Notes under the pieces: generated by a model
Seen by the model: only the letters and a program-made list of their open reading frames with translations
The model's database searches: none
Told to the model about the DNA's origin: nothing
Shown here: positions 50,071-62,410 of the stretch, piece by piece
Position numbering within the stretch: the first letter of the stretch is position 1
How the letters are laid out: each line of letters begins with the position of its first letter
NCBI RefSeq assembly: GCF_021155775.2
Contig: NC_060235.2
Span: 30,048,607 to 30,112,606 of the forward strand
DNA from: Neodiprion pinetum
Taxonomy: Eukaryota; Arthropoda; Insecta; Hymenoptera; Diprionidae
DNA length: 64,000 nt
Reading direction: 5' to 3'
Position numbers and translations under genes: made by a program

Positions 50071-53000
50071 AGGAACCGGATGCCGGGATCTTCGTCACGG
50101 CTCCGATGGCAGCTAGCGTTAAGCGACGCGGAGCCTGGTGCAGGCGGCCGCTTGACCACACCTTGAGGTGTAGGCAGTAGCCCCGCCATTGTCTTACGAG
50201 ACACGGAGAAACGCGATTCTTTTCTCCTGCCGCCCGGCATTGTTCGAGATGTGACACCTACTGCCCACGAGTTTGAAATATCATCGCAGTCGGTACCCGT
50301 GGGATGGAAGATGGGGTTGATTACGAACGAGCGTTTAAAATCTTCAATCCGACACATCTTGACACCGGGAATGAATTACAACCGGGAAGATTTCAATCTG
50401 AAAATTATCATCGCGACGTTGGAGTGAAGAAGAGTCCCCAAGGTTTTTCTAACCCTGTCCCGGTGAGTCGCAGTTGGCGAGAAATTAACCGATGTCCGGG
50501 CTTTCAGCGGCCGAATCTTCTCGATGCGAAGTCGTTGAGGCGTGTTATGAAAGAAAGCGAGCCATATAACCACAACCCTTACCCTCTGAATAAGGCACGG
50601 GATCCCTAAGAGCGCGGTTAGAGCACCTAGGGGTGTTTATAGTTCGTAATTTGAATGATAATGATCGAGGGCGCGGAATCGGGACAGATAAAAATCGACC
50701 CTGTCCTCGTATGTGGTTGTACGTAGGGCAGAGGGCCTATTGCTCGACGGGGGAAGCGGAAGGGAAGTCACAACCGCGACCTAAGAAGGACAGTGCGTGA
50801 CTACGGGGTTCGTAACCGGGTGGGTCATACAATATTCACTTCGGCTCATTCCATCCCAGCAGACGTCAAAAACATGTCCCAGCAACCACCTCGGCTCGAT
50901 CTATGTGGCGGTCTTATGTACGTATATGTATGTATATGTATATACAGTTATATACCGTATGTACGAAAGATCTCGACTGCCACCCGCGGCGCAGTAAAGC
51001 CGGCCCCAATGTTTTTCGCAATTATTCTCTCTTTTACGGTGCATTGTGTCGGGCTTGCGGAATATAAACTGACAAAACTAAACGTCTCCCGGTACGCACC
51101 GTCGTAATTACTCATCGTTTGGTGCCGCATTGTTTTGCCAGACGGACGATAAGCGCGAACATTACGACGCCGGCGAAACGGCTCCTTCGTCGTCATCGTC
51201 ATAGTCTCGTTGCGTACACAGACGGGAGTGAAAATTTCACCGCTTATAAATTGGTTCCAAACATCTCCGTTATGAATAAAGTATCGCGATCGTATTTCGA
51301 CAATGGTATACCGAACATCTCCGTTCCGTGACATCTTAATACCGTCTGTAGCCGGGATCTGACCGCTCCTCGGAGAGGCACGTTTCATTGGTCATCGGTT
51401 CACGTGCGGAAATGGCTGTCGGTCGAATCGAGATTTCCCTGCGTAGCATCGCTCCCCAGGGTGTGATCTGCGCCGACCTGACGAAGGGTCGGTACCGAAC
51501 CAGACTTGACCAGTGGATGGAGGGAGGTCGGGACGGAGGGAAGCGGATGAGGTTAAGGCGGAGAGCAGACATCCTTATACGTGCAGGACTCCACACCGGG
51601 AGTGGAGTGTTAAATTATGAGATGAGAATCCGTAGCTGCCGCGGTGCCTGTAATATATCCTCCGAAAATTCGCGGACCCGAGACATCCGTTCCCAAGATC
51701 TTGTCGGCGGGGAGTTTCACGGTCAAAGTTACCATCACGTAGCAATCTCGAACCGGATAAATCCGGCAGCTCTCTGACCACCTCGAGGAGGAAATGCTTC
51801 TTCGCGCAGGAAGCTGTACACCGCGTAATTCATTCGGGGCAAACGAGAGCCAAGTCGAGTAATATCGATTCGAGAAACCCGGCGCGTGGGGGAGGGGCTG
51901 TTAACTTTAGCTGTACATAGGGTCAAAGGTTGAGATCACGACTCGTTGCACTTGTTGCGGGATGAAAAGAAATCGAAGAAAACCGGTACCTACGCTGTAA
52001 GAAAAATGCGGCGTGGACGTACTTTTGTAGACTACAATTTGGTGTGTCTATATGATACTATCTCTGACGTCAATCGAACAATATCTTACGTTGACACTTC
52101 GTATCGACTACAAAATTTCTCGTACAAAAGTTTACCCCGATCAATTTTGATCAGTTTTAACCATATAATTTTTTACAATGCAGTGCATAGCAGTGAGTGG
52201 ATCTAACCGAAAGCCCATCAGTTACACCTACTACCTTGTAACACGCGGATCACCCACGGCTGGTGAAAAAGTCCGCTCGTATCTGGCAGTCACTTCTGTT
52301 TTTTTCAATCATTGTTAAAACCATCGAGAAAGAAGTAATCAATCATGTCGGGGCGGATGATACATTGGGTAAAAAAAAAAGAAAGGTTGTCATGTCGACG
52401 TAGTGGGAGCACAATGAATGACGAGGTTTGATCGTACGTTGCACGGGTGGGCTTGCGTAAGAACGAAGCCACAGATGAATTTTCTTCGAAATCACCGCCC
52501 CATATTCCATGGAGAGTGAAAAATTCGTTCCGGAGACAAACCGATCGCCGTAATTACTCTACCTACGTCAGACTGGAACAAGTATTGGATTTCGTTGAAG
52601 CGAAAGCAGCAATATCGTACCGCTTCGCAATCTCAGCTTCGTCCTCAACGTTCAATCGGTCGACGACATATTCTGTGCACACAATCCACCTTATTGTAAT
52701 TAGCACGGCCCTCGATCCGATTGTAGAGATAAATTGACCACGCACAAAGAAGAAGCAGCTACACCGCGTGACGAATAAGGTGCCGTAAGAGGCGGTAGTC
52801 TGTAACCTTCGCTACGCTGTGACGTATGGATAACGGTATGCGAGAATTGAAAGTGTTATACGCGCAGATGCCAAGGCGTTTCGAAGGAAAGAAATAATTC
52901 TCTGCATCGCAGCACCGAAGAAGACGAAAATGATCTCGTCAGGGTTTACGAGACACGTGTAGAGAGTTTGCTTTATTTTCATCCCATTCTTTGACGTCGC

Positions 53001-54816
53001 GGATTCCCCCACCAGGGAACAATAACTGTCTGGTAGAATTCATCAAGCTAACCCAATCACTCCCGATATTTTCGTTGGGCTCTCTTCTCTCTCTTCTCTT
53101 TCTCTCTCCATCCCACTCATGTCGCGGCGGTTGCCTCCCAGTTTCCAAATCGATCCTCGGTCTTCACGAGACCCTCTTCCTTTCCCTCCACCGACTCCCT
53201 TCCTATATCCCGTTCCGCCTCCCCCGTCCTCGTTCGTTCGTCAGTCGGGACATTGTGGTTTTTTTCTCTTTGTCGACAGCCGAGATCAGGAAATATCGAG
53301 TCTCTGGTAGAGAGTCCGTAGTCTTTTCCTTCCTCGCCCGATCTTTCCCCGACCACATTCCGTACAGCTCCGTTCGTTCGTTGGGTATACACTCGATGAA
53401 TTACGATCAAGATTTTGACCGATGTCGTTTGAATAATTCACCATTTCTCTACCCGAGGCAAATATTTTCCTCCAGCCATTACTTCCCTTACTTCGCGACG
53501 ATTATTCTCTGACCCGACATCACGTTCCGTTGTCGAAGTGTAGCCGGATTGGATGCTGCAGTTACACGGCCTCGAAAGGTATAACATGAAAGAGTGACTC
53601 TCTCCAGATGTCAAAGGCGATCGGGGAACATCTGTCGAGTCATTCGATTCTTTGTGATCGCGCCAATCAACCGGTTTATCGCTTTCGAGTAACGAGCAGG
53701 CGGACGACAGGTCGTGGAATCCCGGACGCCGATAGATGAAACAAACAAGCGTGTTCGAAACTGTCACACGTCAACGCGGCGCGTCAAACCGTCCGTTCGA
53801 ACGTTGTAAGCATCGAAATTATTTCGATAACAATTTTTCAAGAACAAGTAGTTCTTTGTACAGCCGTTTTATTTATAAGCTGGTCTCATTCGCGTTTTCG
53901 TTCATGTACACGTACCTATGAATGTTTCTTCGCGTCGACTTTGCGCGGCCTCGTATAATCCGATCTTTGTCGTCTGCAGCTATCGAGGAAGAAAAACAGC
54001 GACAGATAGAGGGAAATAAAAGATAAAGGAGGGCAGAAATACCGCGTGAAATCGTCGACACGGAGAACGAGGAAAAAGCTAACCCCTTGTCCTCGGTGCT
54101 ATCGGAATACGGTTTACATAACGATACGGTGACAAGATCAACGGTTCTAACACGAGGAGGCAAACCCATTCCTACATGCGCGACTGATAGAGCGAGCACG
54201 TGAGGAAGAGAGGGGAATAGGAGAGCAAAGAGGCGACCAGCTGCGGTGGGGATATCGAAGCTAATCTAAAATTGAGACAAATCTCCCTTATCTCTGTCCC
54301 CGTTTATCATTGATTTATTTATTTCGATTATAATTTGTTTCTGGCTCGTGGCATCGGCATCGTGTCGTCTTTCCTACTTTTCGTCCCCCCCTGCAGCAGC
54401 GGGTCAATCGGTTGAACCCCGAGAAATTGAGAAATAGCTTCCATCTCTCGCACAGCCAGCTGTTGTTAGGAAGTAAAAGTTCACGAGTTCAAACACGAGA
54501 AGAGTGTCGGCAACAAATATTCGGTCTCGTTTGATCCCCTCCTCGAAATTGTTGAGTGAGAAGTCTGACGACGACTAAAATGGACCGCGGATCGTATCGA
54601 TCTAAAATTTTCCGAACAGTCCTAAATGGCTTGTGAAAAATATTTTTCACCCACCTTCCCACATTGCGAGGTACTTCAAAACGATATTGGGCTAAATCAA
54701 GGATAAATAAAATCAGAACCTTTTCCTCGTTCGAGGGAGCAGCGATGATACGGTGGAAGTGAGTCGTCAAGGAGTTTAATTATCGGTGGCAAAGACGAGT
54801 CGGTTTGATTCTCGCA
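50071..54816. other. non-coding stretch, no gene firmly seen
   Basis: A plus frame starting at an ATG at 50304 (MEDGVDYERAFKIFNPTHLD...) reaches a donor-like GTGAGT at about 50464 and has an ordinary protein composition, but no family is recognised. An alternating pyrimidine-purine tract of TATG/TACG words lies at about 50917-50956. Pyrimidine-rich DNA covers 53080-53240. Nothing else is supportable. Confidence 0.45.
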
Positions 54817-54835
54817 GGGGGGGGGGGGGGGGGGG
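54817..54835. repeat. poly-G tract (19 nt)
   Basis: Nineteen uninterrupted G residues after CTCGCA. The minus strand is a poly-C run like those at 35236 and 50040. Confidence 0.95.
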
Positions 54836-56204
54836 ATCAACACCCCTGACCGAAGGGTAGGCACAGAGAAGGAAAGATCCGCCAGCTCACCATTTGTACC
54901 CGATCTACCTGAGGTTTCTATTATATCCTTTCGAAGTTCGGTTGCCTCCCCGGTCGCCACTATTTTCTCGCTGGTTTCTTGGGCGGACCGCCAGCTGGGA
55001 AAAGGTAAGGCCACTTTTTCTTTCAGAAAAGTTATACCCCGGGTTTTCCAAGGGAGCGAGGAAGATGGCAAATCCACGCAAGAGAGATCTTGTTCAAAAG
55101 GAGTGGGAACCATTCAGTCGTCATTGTTGGTCGAGTTACTCGAACCGACGCGAGGGGCGAAAAGCTCCACCGGGAGGAATTCGTAAAAATGTTTGGAAAT
55201 ATTAGGCGTCTCCGGCTTACGCGGAATCCGTTTTTTCTTCGTCTCCAATCACTTGAAACGTTCGACTTGAACAAAAGAGACCGCGAGAACGAGCGGACGA
55301 ATAAAGAAGGAAGGAAGCGTTCGTTTCGACACTCATATTTCATTCTTCACCGTTCCAACGATCCCATCAAACGGGCATACGTATAGGTATGTACGTGTAT
55401 GTAACTGTACATCTACGCGTAGACGATACGTATATTTAGCGATAAGTTTCAAGTTTCAATGTGAAACATAATAAGCGTATTACAGTCAGCGATAACGCGG
55501 AGCGTAAACCGTAAGGTATCACAACGCTAACTAGAAATACCGCCATTCGTATGCACGTCCCATTGTGCTCAGTTGCAACTCCGTTAATTATATCAACGCA
55601 AAGTTACCACTCGCTTATTATACGTGTGAGATGAAATGCAGGTATACCTTGCGATTGTGTACCCACATTGTGCGTTGCACGGCGGCGGATCGATGACGGT
55701 GTTCGAACTGGTAACAGGCGCTATTGTTCGCGAATAGAGGAAAACTAATATCCACAAGTTGTACGATCGAACGTGAAAATAGTGACAAATTGTGCTCAAC
55801 GATTGAATAATTCACTGCCAATGCATCGAGCAGCCCTCAGTCTCGTTACGTTCCTACGCGTACGCAGCGCTTGACATTCAAAAATCCCCTCCATGTAGCA
55901 GTTCGGCTGATCGTGATTATTTTACCGGGTATTGGATAGATACAGCTTGACAGTGAGCGGCTAGCCTGCCGCTAGCATGTACCGTGAAATTCTCCTCCGC
56001 GGGCGAAGAGAATATAGCGTTGCTCAACCGCAGTGTTCGATGACACAGAATGAACCGGACGGTCTGGTAATGTGATCTCACAGCGATACGTGACGCCAAT
56101 GCGGGATCCGTGCCAGCCATACCGTAGTGACCCTTGAGTTACCCTTTGTGAGCGTAAATCCAACCTTTGAACAAACGTAGATCTCTGTTCCCTCCCCTTT
56201 ACAG
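54836..56204. other. non-coding stretch ending in a splice-acceptor-like tract
   Basis: No gene recognised. The right end, CTGTTCCCTCCCCTTTACAG at 56185-56204, is the best polypyrimidine-plus-AG acceptor noticed in the window and leads into the candidate exon that follows. Confidence 0.5.
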
Positions 56205-56456
56205 TAATCCCGCTGTTGCGCTTGTCGCGCTTGTCGATGGGAAACCAAGCGGTGAGCACCTCTACAAGTGCAATGCAACCGATGGAGGGTTAACGACGCT
56301 GTTGCATCGCCAAGAAACTGTTGACGAAACAATTGATGAGGAATTTTTCGCGATATACGCGCATCGCGACTGTTGGCCAATCGATAAGTGCAGATATATG
56401 CTCCAAGTCATTCCTGATTGTCACCTGTCGACGAATAGCCGGAAACACAAGGCCGT
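56205..56456 (+). CDS. best candidate internal coding exon, unknown protein
   Basis: A strong acceptor (pyrimidine tract ending TTTACAG at 56204) and a consensus donor (GT|GTAAGTTG, from 56457) enclose 252 bases open in one frame. One base completes a codon at entry and two bases remain at exit, so both flanking introns would be phase 2 and the exon could be skipped without a frameshift. The 83-residue peptide begins NPAVALVALVDGKPSGEHLY. It has four cysteines (in LYKCNATDGG, HRDCWPIDKCRYML and IPDCHLS), one possible N-glycosylation site (NAT), and an acidic stretch (ETVDETIDEEFF). This fits part of a secreted or extracellular domain, but I do not recognise the family. The frame stays closed by a stop just after the donor, as expected for a true exon. 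Chance remains a real possibility. Confidence 0.38.
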
Positions 56457-57784
56457 GTAAGTTGTAAATCTACGATACACCGAGCCTTTCCTCGTAAAAT
56501 AACGTGGTGAACGATCGATAATACTGCGCTACTGCAACGTGGGAATGAACGAGATAAGTTTTATCGTTGACATATAGCTGCGAGTTACTACGCACGGGAG
56601 AAAGAGAAGCACTGTCTGACGTCGGGGTGTGTGAATTTTTTTTTTTTTTTATTTCTTTGTTATCCATAAAAATATGAAACTGACGGTTTTCTTGTTACAA
56701 CGATAACGCGACTGACTCGATAAAGCTTATGAGGATTCTATAATTACCCACATCCTCGTTCCATAACCACCTATGTGAAAAATTCGTAATACAAAAAACT
56801 GCTAACAATTTTCACAATTTCACGGTGCAAAATGTCAGTTAAAATAGCACAAACTATTTGTCATTAGAATGAAACATGGCTGCGGAATCACCGGAGAGCA
56901 TTTATTGGCAAGATTGGAAATCCGAAATGGCGAACGGAACTTTTCACATATTGAATTTTCGCAGCTATGGAGGGGTGTAACATCATCAGGATCCGACGGT
57001 ATAACAAGTCCGTGGGAAACAACTGATGCATCGTTGATGCCTGCCGCGCTACACGATTGGATTAGCCAATTGGTAACGACGTGACAAATACAGCCAAAGT
57101 GACGGTGAAATTTTATTCGAACGCCCGTCAGACACCAAGGAATGGACAACGCGGGAGATATGATCATAATACAGAAACGCGTTACCGTCCTTCGCGTCAA
57201 AGGTTCGGCGCACATGCATACCCTCTAGCATATGATGTGAACACAATGCGTATATGTATGGAATACACGAGTGACTTGTGAGTATTTCGTGACGGCTGTC
57301 TCGATTCATTTGTCGATTGTCCGGAGCGATTACATCTCCCTCCGCGTTTGTTTTGTTACCCAAATGGTGTGTGCCTGAGTAAAGCTGGTTTCGCTTTACA
57401 ATCGTTCCACATAGATTAGAGGAATGATTTCCAAGTTGAGCCACGCTTACGTTTGCGCAATTTTAAAGGGACTTGACAGTGGCGGAATGGAATGAAGGGT
57501 GCGCTTCGCGGAATTTAAAAAATGGTTTGACATTCTAGCCCTGGATACAAGGATGTATCGCGACGCAGAGTACGGCTTTGAAATCTATAACGTCTCTTTT
57601 CCCGCATCTCGATCCTTCTTCATTTTTACTTCTATTTTCAAATACCGGAGCGGCATAAGACGTAGAGAAAAAAGAACAGGTTTGATTGGCCAACATTATT
57701 TTTAGTACCTAGTGGAGTTGTGGAATCCGGTTATAAATATGGAAAGGTAGAGCGACAACGATCGGCTGAGGTAGATAAAGCCTA
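56457..57784. other. possible intron with weaker exon-like frames
   Basis: A frame at 56965-57072 has an acceptor-like GAATTTTCGCAG and a weak donor (GTAACG) and would encode 36 residues (LWRGVTSSGSDGITSPWETT...). Its entry phase does not match the exit phase of the candidate at 56205-56456. A third frame runs to a good donor-like GTGAGT at 57278 but lacks a good acceptor. A T run lies at about 56638-56650. These may be chance frames or parts of a decayed gene. Confidence 0.3.
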
Positions 57785-57802
57785 ATTTGCATTAATCTAA
57801 TC
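57785..57802. promoter_or_regulatory. octamer-like site beside tandem TAATC sites
   Basis: ATTTGCAT (57785-57792), the POU-factor octamer, is followed immediately by TAATCTAATC (57793-57802), two head-to-tail K50 homeodomain (Otd/Bicoid-type) core sites. AATC again follows in AATCAAGC. Tight clustering of such sites is typical of insect enhancers. A single cluster is weak evidence and no conservation could be checked. Confidence 0.25.
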
Positions 57803-60800
57803 AAGCAATTTGTTTTTATGAAACCAGGTCAGAGTAATGAAAAAGTTTGCGAGGCGATTAGATGCTCGTAACGGAAATCCCTTGCGGAAGGGCAAAATAC
57901 GTCTAGTTTTTCGCCTGCGTAACATAAATTAGTCGTTTAACACTTTAGTCGCCTGTGAAGTACTCACGGTGTGCTCGTAAAAATACCTACAAGTCAAGTC
58001 GTCTCCTGTCGCGTATTTTATCATGCACGTGTGTACACTTCTTCGTTTTAATTTATTTATTTCCTTTTACTGGACGCTACCTTGACGAGTGATTATACCA
58101 TCGTCCAACGACTAAACTTGTAATTCAGAGGTAGGATTCCGTGCGCGAGGAACTTTCATAAATGGAAAATGATTTTGTAGCAGAAAAAAAGTTTGGTGAA
58201 AAGAGAGAAAAAAAAAAATAAATAAATCCACACACCAGCGTTCAGCGATTCTCGGAAAATCTTGCAGCCCAATTCCAAAGTTCAACAAATCCTTTTGACG
58301 CAGCGTACAACATAGTCAAGCACACAAGGACTGTGCCCAATGGTCAGGATGCATATGGCGAGAATCGAGGAGACGAACAGCTAACAACGACCTGTAATTC
58401 CAGCACGGAACCCCCGCTGAGATGGGAACAATAGACGTGACGCGGATTCACGTCGCGTTTTCGAGAAGGAGCAGCGGAACCAGAACCCCCGGAGAATCCC
58501 GGAGACGTCTCTATGTCCTGCAGGTATCCCGGGGCTCTCAAATTATTATTTCGTGGCATCGAACACGAAATTGTTCGTCAAGTATGAGCACCGCCTTAGT
58601 TTCCTGCGCCGAACACCTGTGCAGTCCTGCAGATCGGACGCTTCGGGGCAAGTGCAACGATACAGATACCTTCATGAGAAATGCATGAGATGCGGCGAGA
58701 AGAAGCTCCGATTAACGATTCCCAAACGATGGGGTTTTATCGATTCACGCGGCGAACCCGATTGCCGTATATTATTTTTCCACGTCCACGTTCGTTAGAC
58801 CGAATGGATAAAGAGTGGAAACATGGCAAGGAATAAGGGTTGCATGGAGTCTCGCGGGGAACTACAAAGCGATCCGCAGGTGATTCTAGAGCGGTTAGGA
58901 TTTTTTTCCAGAGTCCTCTTTCCTTCTCTCCTTTCTTATTTTTCTTATTCACTTCTTCTTTTTTCACCTCCAGCTCTCTTTATAATTATTCTAATACCGC
59001 CAAAGGTTGACTCCACTGGGAACGGCGCGTCGTCCCGCTGCCCGTAAAATTTCAAGGGTTCATAAAGCTACTTGCGCTCGTTAGCTTTGCTTGGAATGCA
59101 AAGGGGGTTCCCCGACCCGGGGTGTTTCCCAACCGTTCGTTGCTGCTTTCCCTCCCCTTCCCTTTCCTTCCCTTCCCTTCCAGAAGCCCGTCTCGCCTCG
59201 TTTTGCCCTTCCACTGCATATACACGGCGGAAAGATATTATCAAGATATGAAAACCCCGATCGAGCTTAAACGCTAAAAAGAAATGGCTGTAAACGACGG
59301 AACGAGGAAACAAGGAAGGAAACTTGCGGAGACATCGTTATTCGTTGTGAACGAAATACCAAGTCGGAGAAATAATGAAGACCACCGGGCGATTTCGGCC
59401 GATATTCCTTAACGATTTTCTGACCACGTCCAAATGGCAAAATATCTGTAAGAAATTCATGACGTTCAAACAAGAATACCGCTGCGGCGATAATCATCGC
59501 GACAGTTTTACTTTTATCGAATGATTGATTAATGGTAAAATAACAACGTACCAATCCGTCACCTTAATTTCAGTCCTACAGGGAGAAAAAAATATAACGT
59601 ACCGTATTGCCTGCTTACCTACCAACCTACTGGTAAATAACATTAGCTTGAATATTTTATCGGTCCGAGAAACGAAGATCAACGGAATTATTTAGTAATT
59701 ATCCTATTCCGTGACCAACATTTTCGACAATTAGAGGTATCGAAATAAACCATCAACTTGTGATTACGTGAAAAAATTTTGCTCTGATTGCTCAAAGTCT
59801 GATTCAATAATGAGATAATTAATATTTCTATCGCGTGGAACAAGAATCGACAATACACCTGGTTTTGAGAATAAGGCTTTCATTCTCTGGTAATGATATC
59901 ACGTTTTAAGACTATACAGAAAATGCGAAATCTGGTCGACTATTTTTTTTTTTATTTTCCACATTACTCATTTAATTCCTTTTGCCAGTATTGGAAAGGT
60001 TTCTTTTTTCGCACAAGAAGATACGTTAATAAATGAAATCTGACAAATGATCAATGCGAAGCCTTACGTACCTGAACCCCTAGCTCGTAAGAAAATAATT
60101 ATAATCATATACTTTATATTCGCTGACGGTCCATTATTTAGAATGAATATTATGGAGTCGTACATAAAATGGAGATGCATTTTTTTTCGTTTTTTTTTTT
60201 ATACACTTGATCAAAATTGAATGTCTTATCGATCAAATAGTCGAGCTTGAGTTTTTTCTCTATCCTCTACTTCCACTAGCCCAACGTAACTGTGCGATAT
60301 AGACGGCTACTGACGTTTTACAGATCTGAGACGGTATAAAACTATAACTATTTTCTTTGATTGCGTTTTCCCTCCGACGCTAGTTGCGGATACGTTATAC
60401 TTTTTTTTTCTTCTGCCGACTCAAAGCAACCCTCGACAGCCTCCGGCGTAATTCCAACTTTCTCGCAAAGAGCTTGATTTTTAGTTTTTAATTTAATCTT
60501 TTCGTTCCAGTTCCATTTCGGACCATTGCCTTTTCTCTGTCAGCTTTGGCCCGGCGCTGCTACAAAGACATGAAAAGTAGCGAAAAGCATTGTCACGCTC
60601 TCGCGTCATTCAATCTAAAGGAGCGAACGCGGTCAGAGTACCTTCTCGAAGTAAACAGCGGCTGAACAGCAAGCAAACTGACGCAAGAGACCGAGACAGA
60701 TATTGCACGTATAAAAGGAACTGAAAAAACTGTGAAAGCAGCGAATGTGATTATATAAAGAAACCCGAAAGTTCCTCTAGGCGGCCGACGGTGTTCGGCT

Positions 60801-61243
60801 TGAAAAAATATTTTCACCAAAGTGTCTAAAAGTTTGCGAAATAAGGAACAACATGATCCGTGATCGCAGAATTCGGCTTGAAAAAGTTTTCAATAAAATA
60901 ATTGAAATTTTTATTGCAACTTTTGTATCCCTACGAACTATAGAATGCTGTGAACAAGATAGCTAGATCCAGCGTTATTTTATTGAATATACTACAGAAT
61001 TTGTAGACACATCCGATTGTCAGATTGGGTAAAATTGAATACCTTAAAAAGCATTTATTTTTGGCGTACCAACTTCCTTTCAACCGTGAAACTTGAAACT
61101 GTCCCAAGGAGGCCAGGAGAAACATATGCGGTACGCCTGCATGAAAGCAGGATATCATTGGCCGATTGCTTCGGCGTCACACGTACGTGTATAGTACACG
61201 ACTGAAGTCATACCCGGAAAGTCGTACGATAAAGAAAAAAAAA
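57803..61243. other. non-coding stretch, no gene seen
   Basis: A strong acceptor-like tract ends CACCTCCAG at about 58974, but the following frames close within about 25 codons. A plus frame at 58553-58798 looks fairly protein-like but has no motif. A pyrimidine tract lies at about 59146-59181. 59700-60420 is AT-rich. A TATAAAAGG site lies at 60710. Confidence 0.5.
60710..60718 (+). promoter_or_regulatory. consensus TATA-box match
   Basis: TATAAAAGG is a perfect TATA-box word. No initiator is seen about 30 bases downstream and no coding frame follows, so it is probably a chance match. Confidence 0.12.
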
Positions 61244-61452
61244 GGGGGGGGGGGGGATTGGTATAGACTTCAAAAGCCATGCAGGGCCCGCATGCAGGCG
61301 CGAAGCCGAGCGACGTAGCTGCGTAAGCGTTTCTTCCTGGGGTTGCAGGCGTCGCGACGCCTCGGAGGATATCGAACCCCCGTTTATACCTGGGGAATAT
61401 ATACACGTCCCAGTGCCCCGTCAGCTATCGGCTGAGTTAAAGAACGCCGCCA
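61244..61452 (-). mobile_element. tRNA-derived SINE-like sequence
   Basis: Read on the minus strand, TAACTCAGCCGA (61428-61439) resembles a tRNA D-arm or Pol III A box. About 48 bases further on, GGGGTTCGATATCC (61367-61380) resembles a T-arm or B box, with a GGGGG stem, a TTCGATA loop and a TCCTC return strand. The order and spacing are those of a tRNA, but the acceptor stem does not close properly and a further 110 bases of unrelated sequence follow, ending in a C run and a T run (61235-61256 on the plus strand). That is the layout of a tRNA-headed SINE. A 20-base A run lies just outside on the plus strand (61494-61513). The exact ends are uncertain and no target duplication was found. Confidence 0.5.
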
Positions 61453-61493
61453 TCTGAATACTCGAGGCTTCCCACCGGTGACTGCATGCCGTT

Positions 61494-61513
61494 AAAAAAA
61501 AAAAAAAAAAAAA
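61494..61513. repeat. poly-A tract (20 nt)
   Basis: Twenty A residues beside the SINE-like sequence, on the side of its 5' end. It may be the tail of another short insertion or part of the insertion site. Confidence 0.9.
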
Positions 61514-62272
61514 TAATTGTCCGTCCCGACAGCCACGTGGAGTTGGAATTTAACTCAACTTGTCATTCATCTCTTCAAACCCTCTCCCGAAGTTTGGTAA
61601 AAATTTAGCCCAGAGGGTTGTTGGAAATAGATCAGGTAAATAGATCAGGGCGCAGCGCGTATAACGCGTGAATACTTTGCAAGGAAGTATCAAAACAAAA
61701 CAAAAAAGGAAAGTAAGAACTTGCGTCACGCTTCCGGGAACGGGGTTAAAATAACTTTTCCTTCTCCTTCTTATTTTTCTCCACCCCGATGCGAAAGCGA
61801 GTACTTCACGTTGCACCCGGTATACCTGCAGCCGTCCATGAATTATTCACATTCGATTTATATGCCGTTTGATGCGTAGACGGAGGAGGAGAAAGAGGAG
61901 GGGTAGAAATATCGGTGCGTCGTTATCCGCGCGTCCCGACGGAAAATGTCGAGTACAGGCAAGTGGTTCCATGCTCCCGATGACACTCCGAAAACGAGTC
62001 ACCGCATTTCGTCGTCTCGTCCGTTGAGTAAATAATGGCGAGGTTAACATTCATCTGCGTAAGTGGTAGGCGCTTAATTGCCAGCTCATTGAGAGCCGAA
62101 ACCGACAAAGTGGAATCCACGTTGCGTCACGGCAACAACCACAGGCGTGGAATAAGAATAACGCCGCAGCGTGCAATGGTCAGTCTGCGTGACGTTCGTT
62201 GAGCTCTGCATCGTCCGATGAAACTCTGAACGTGATCGATTTCAAGGGGCGGGACGAGGGGAGAACCCGCCG
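61514..62272. other. non-coding stretch, no gene seen
   Basis: Near 62033 an ATG with a short hydrophobic frame (MARLTFIC) runs into a donor-like GTAAGT at about 62057. This could be a signal-peptide start exon but is too short to support. Nothing else is seen. Confidence 0.5.
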
Positions 62273-62410
62273 GGAATGAAAGAGGAACAAGAAAGAAATT
62301 GAGGGAACAAAAAGGACAAGAATAAAGAAATAAAGAAATAAAGAAAGAAAGGGGAAAAGAGAGAGAGAGAGAGGGGCTGGGAGGGTGGAAGGGAGGGAGG
62401 GGGCAGAACA
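62273..62410. repeat. homopurine tract with a strong G-quadruplex motif
   Basis: About 140 bases that are almost all purine: GAAAGAA and AATAAAGA words, then GAGAGA, then six G runs of 3-5 bases at 62373-62403 separated by 1-5 bases. The G runs fit an intramolecular quadruplex on the plus strand, and the mirror-like purine strand could also form a triplex. Confidence 0.75.

Noticed and set aside
50036..50357. Minus-strand frames with a poly-glycine run
   Set aside because: The run is the complement of the poly-C tract. The frame has no other protein character.
61367..61439. Functional tRNA gene
   Set aside because: D- and T-arm words are present but the acceptor stem does not pair and the anticodon arm is irregular. 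A SINE head fits better.
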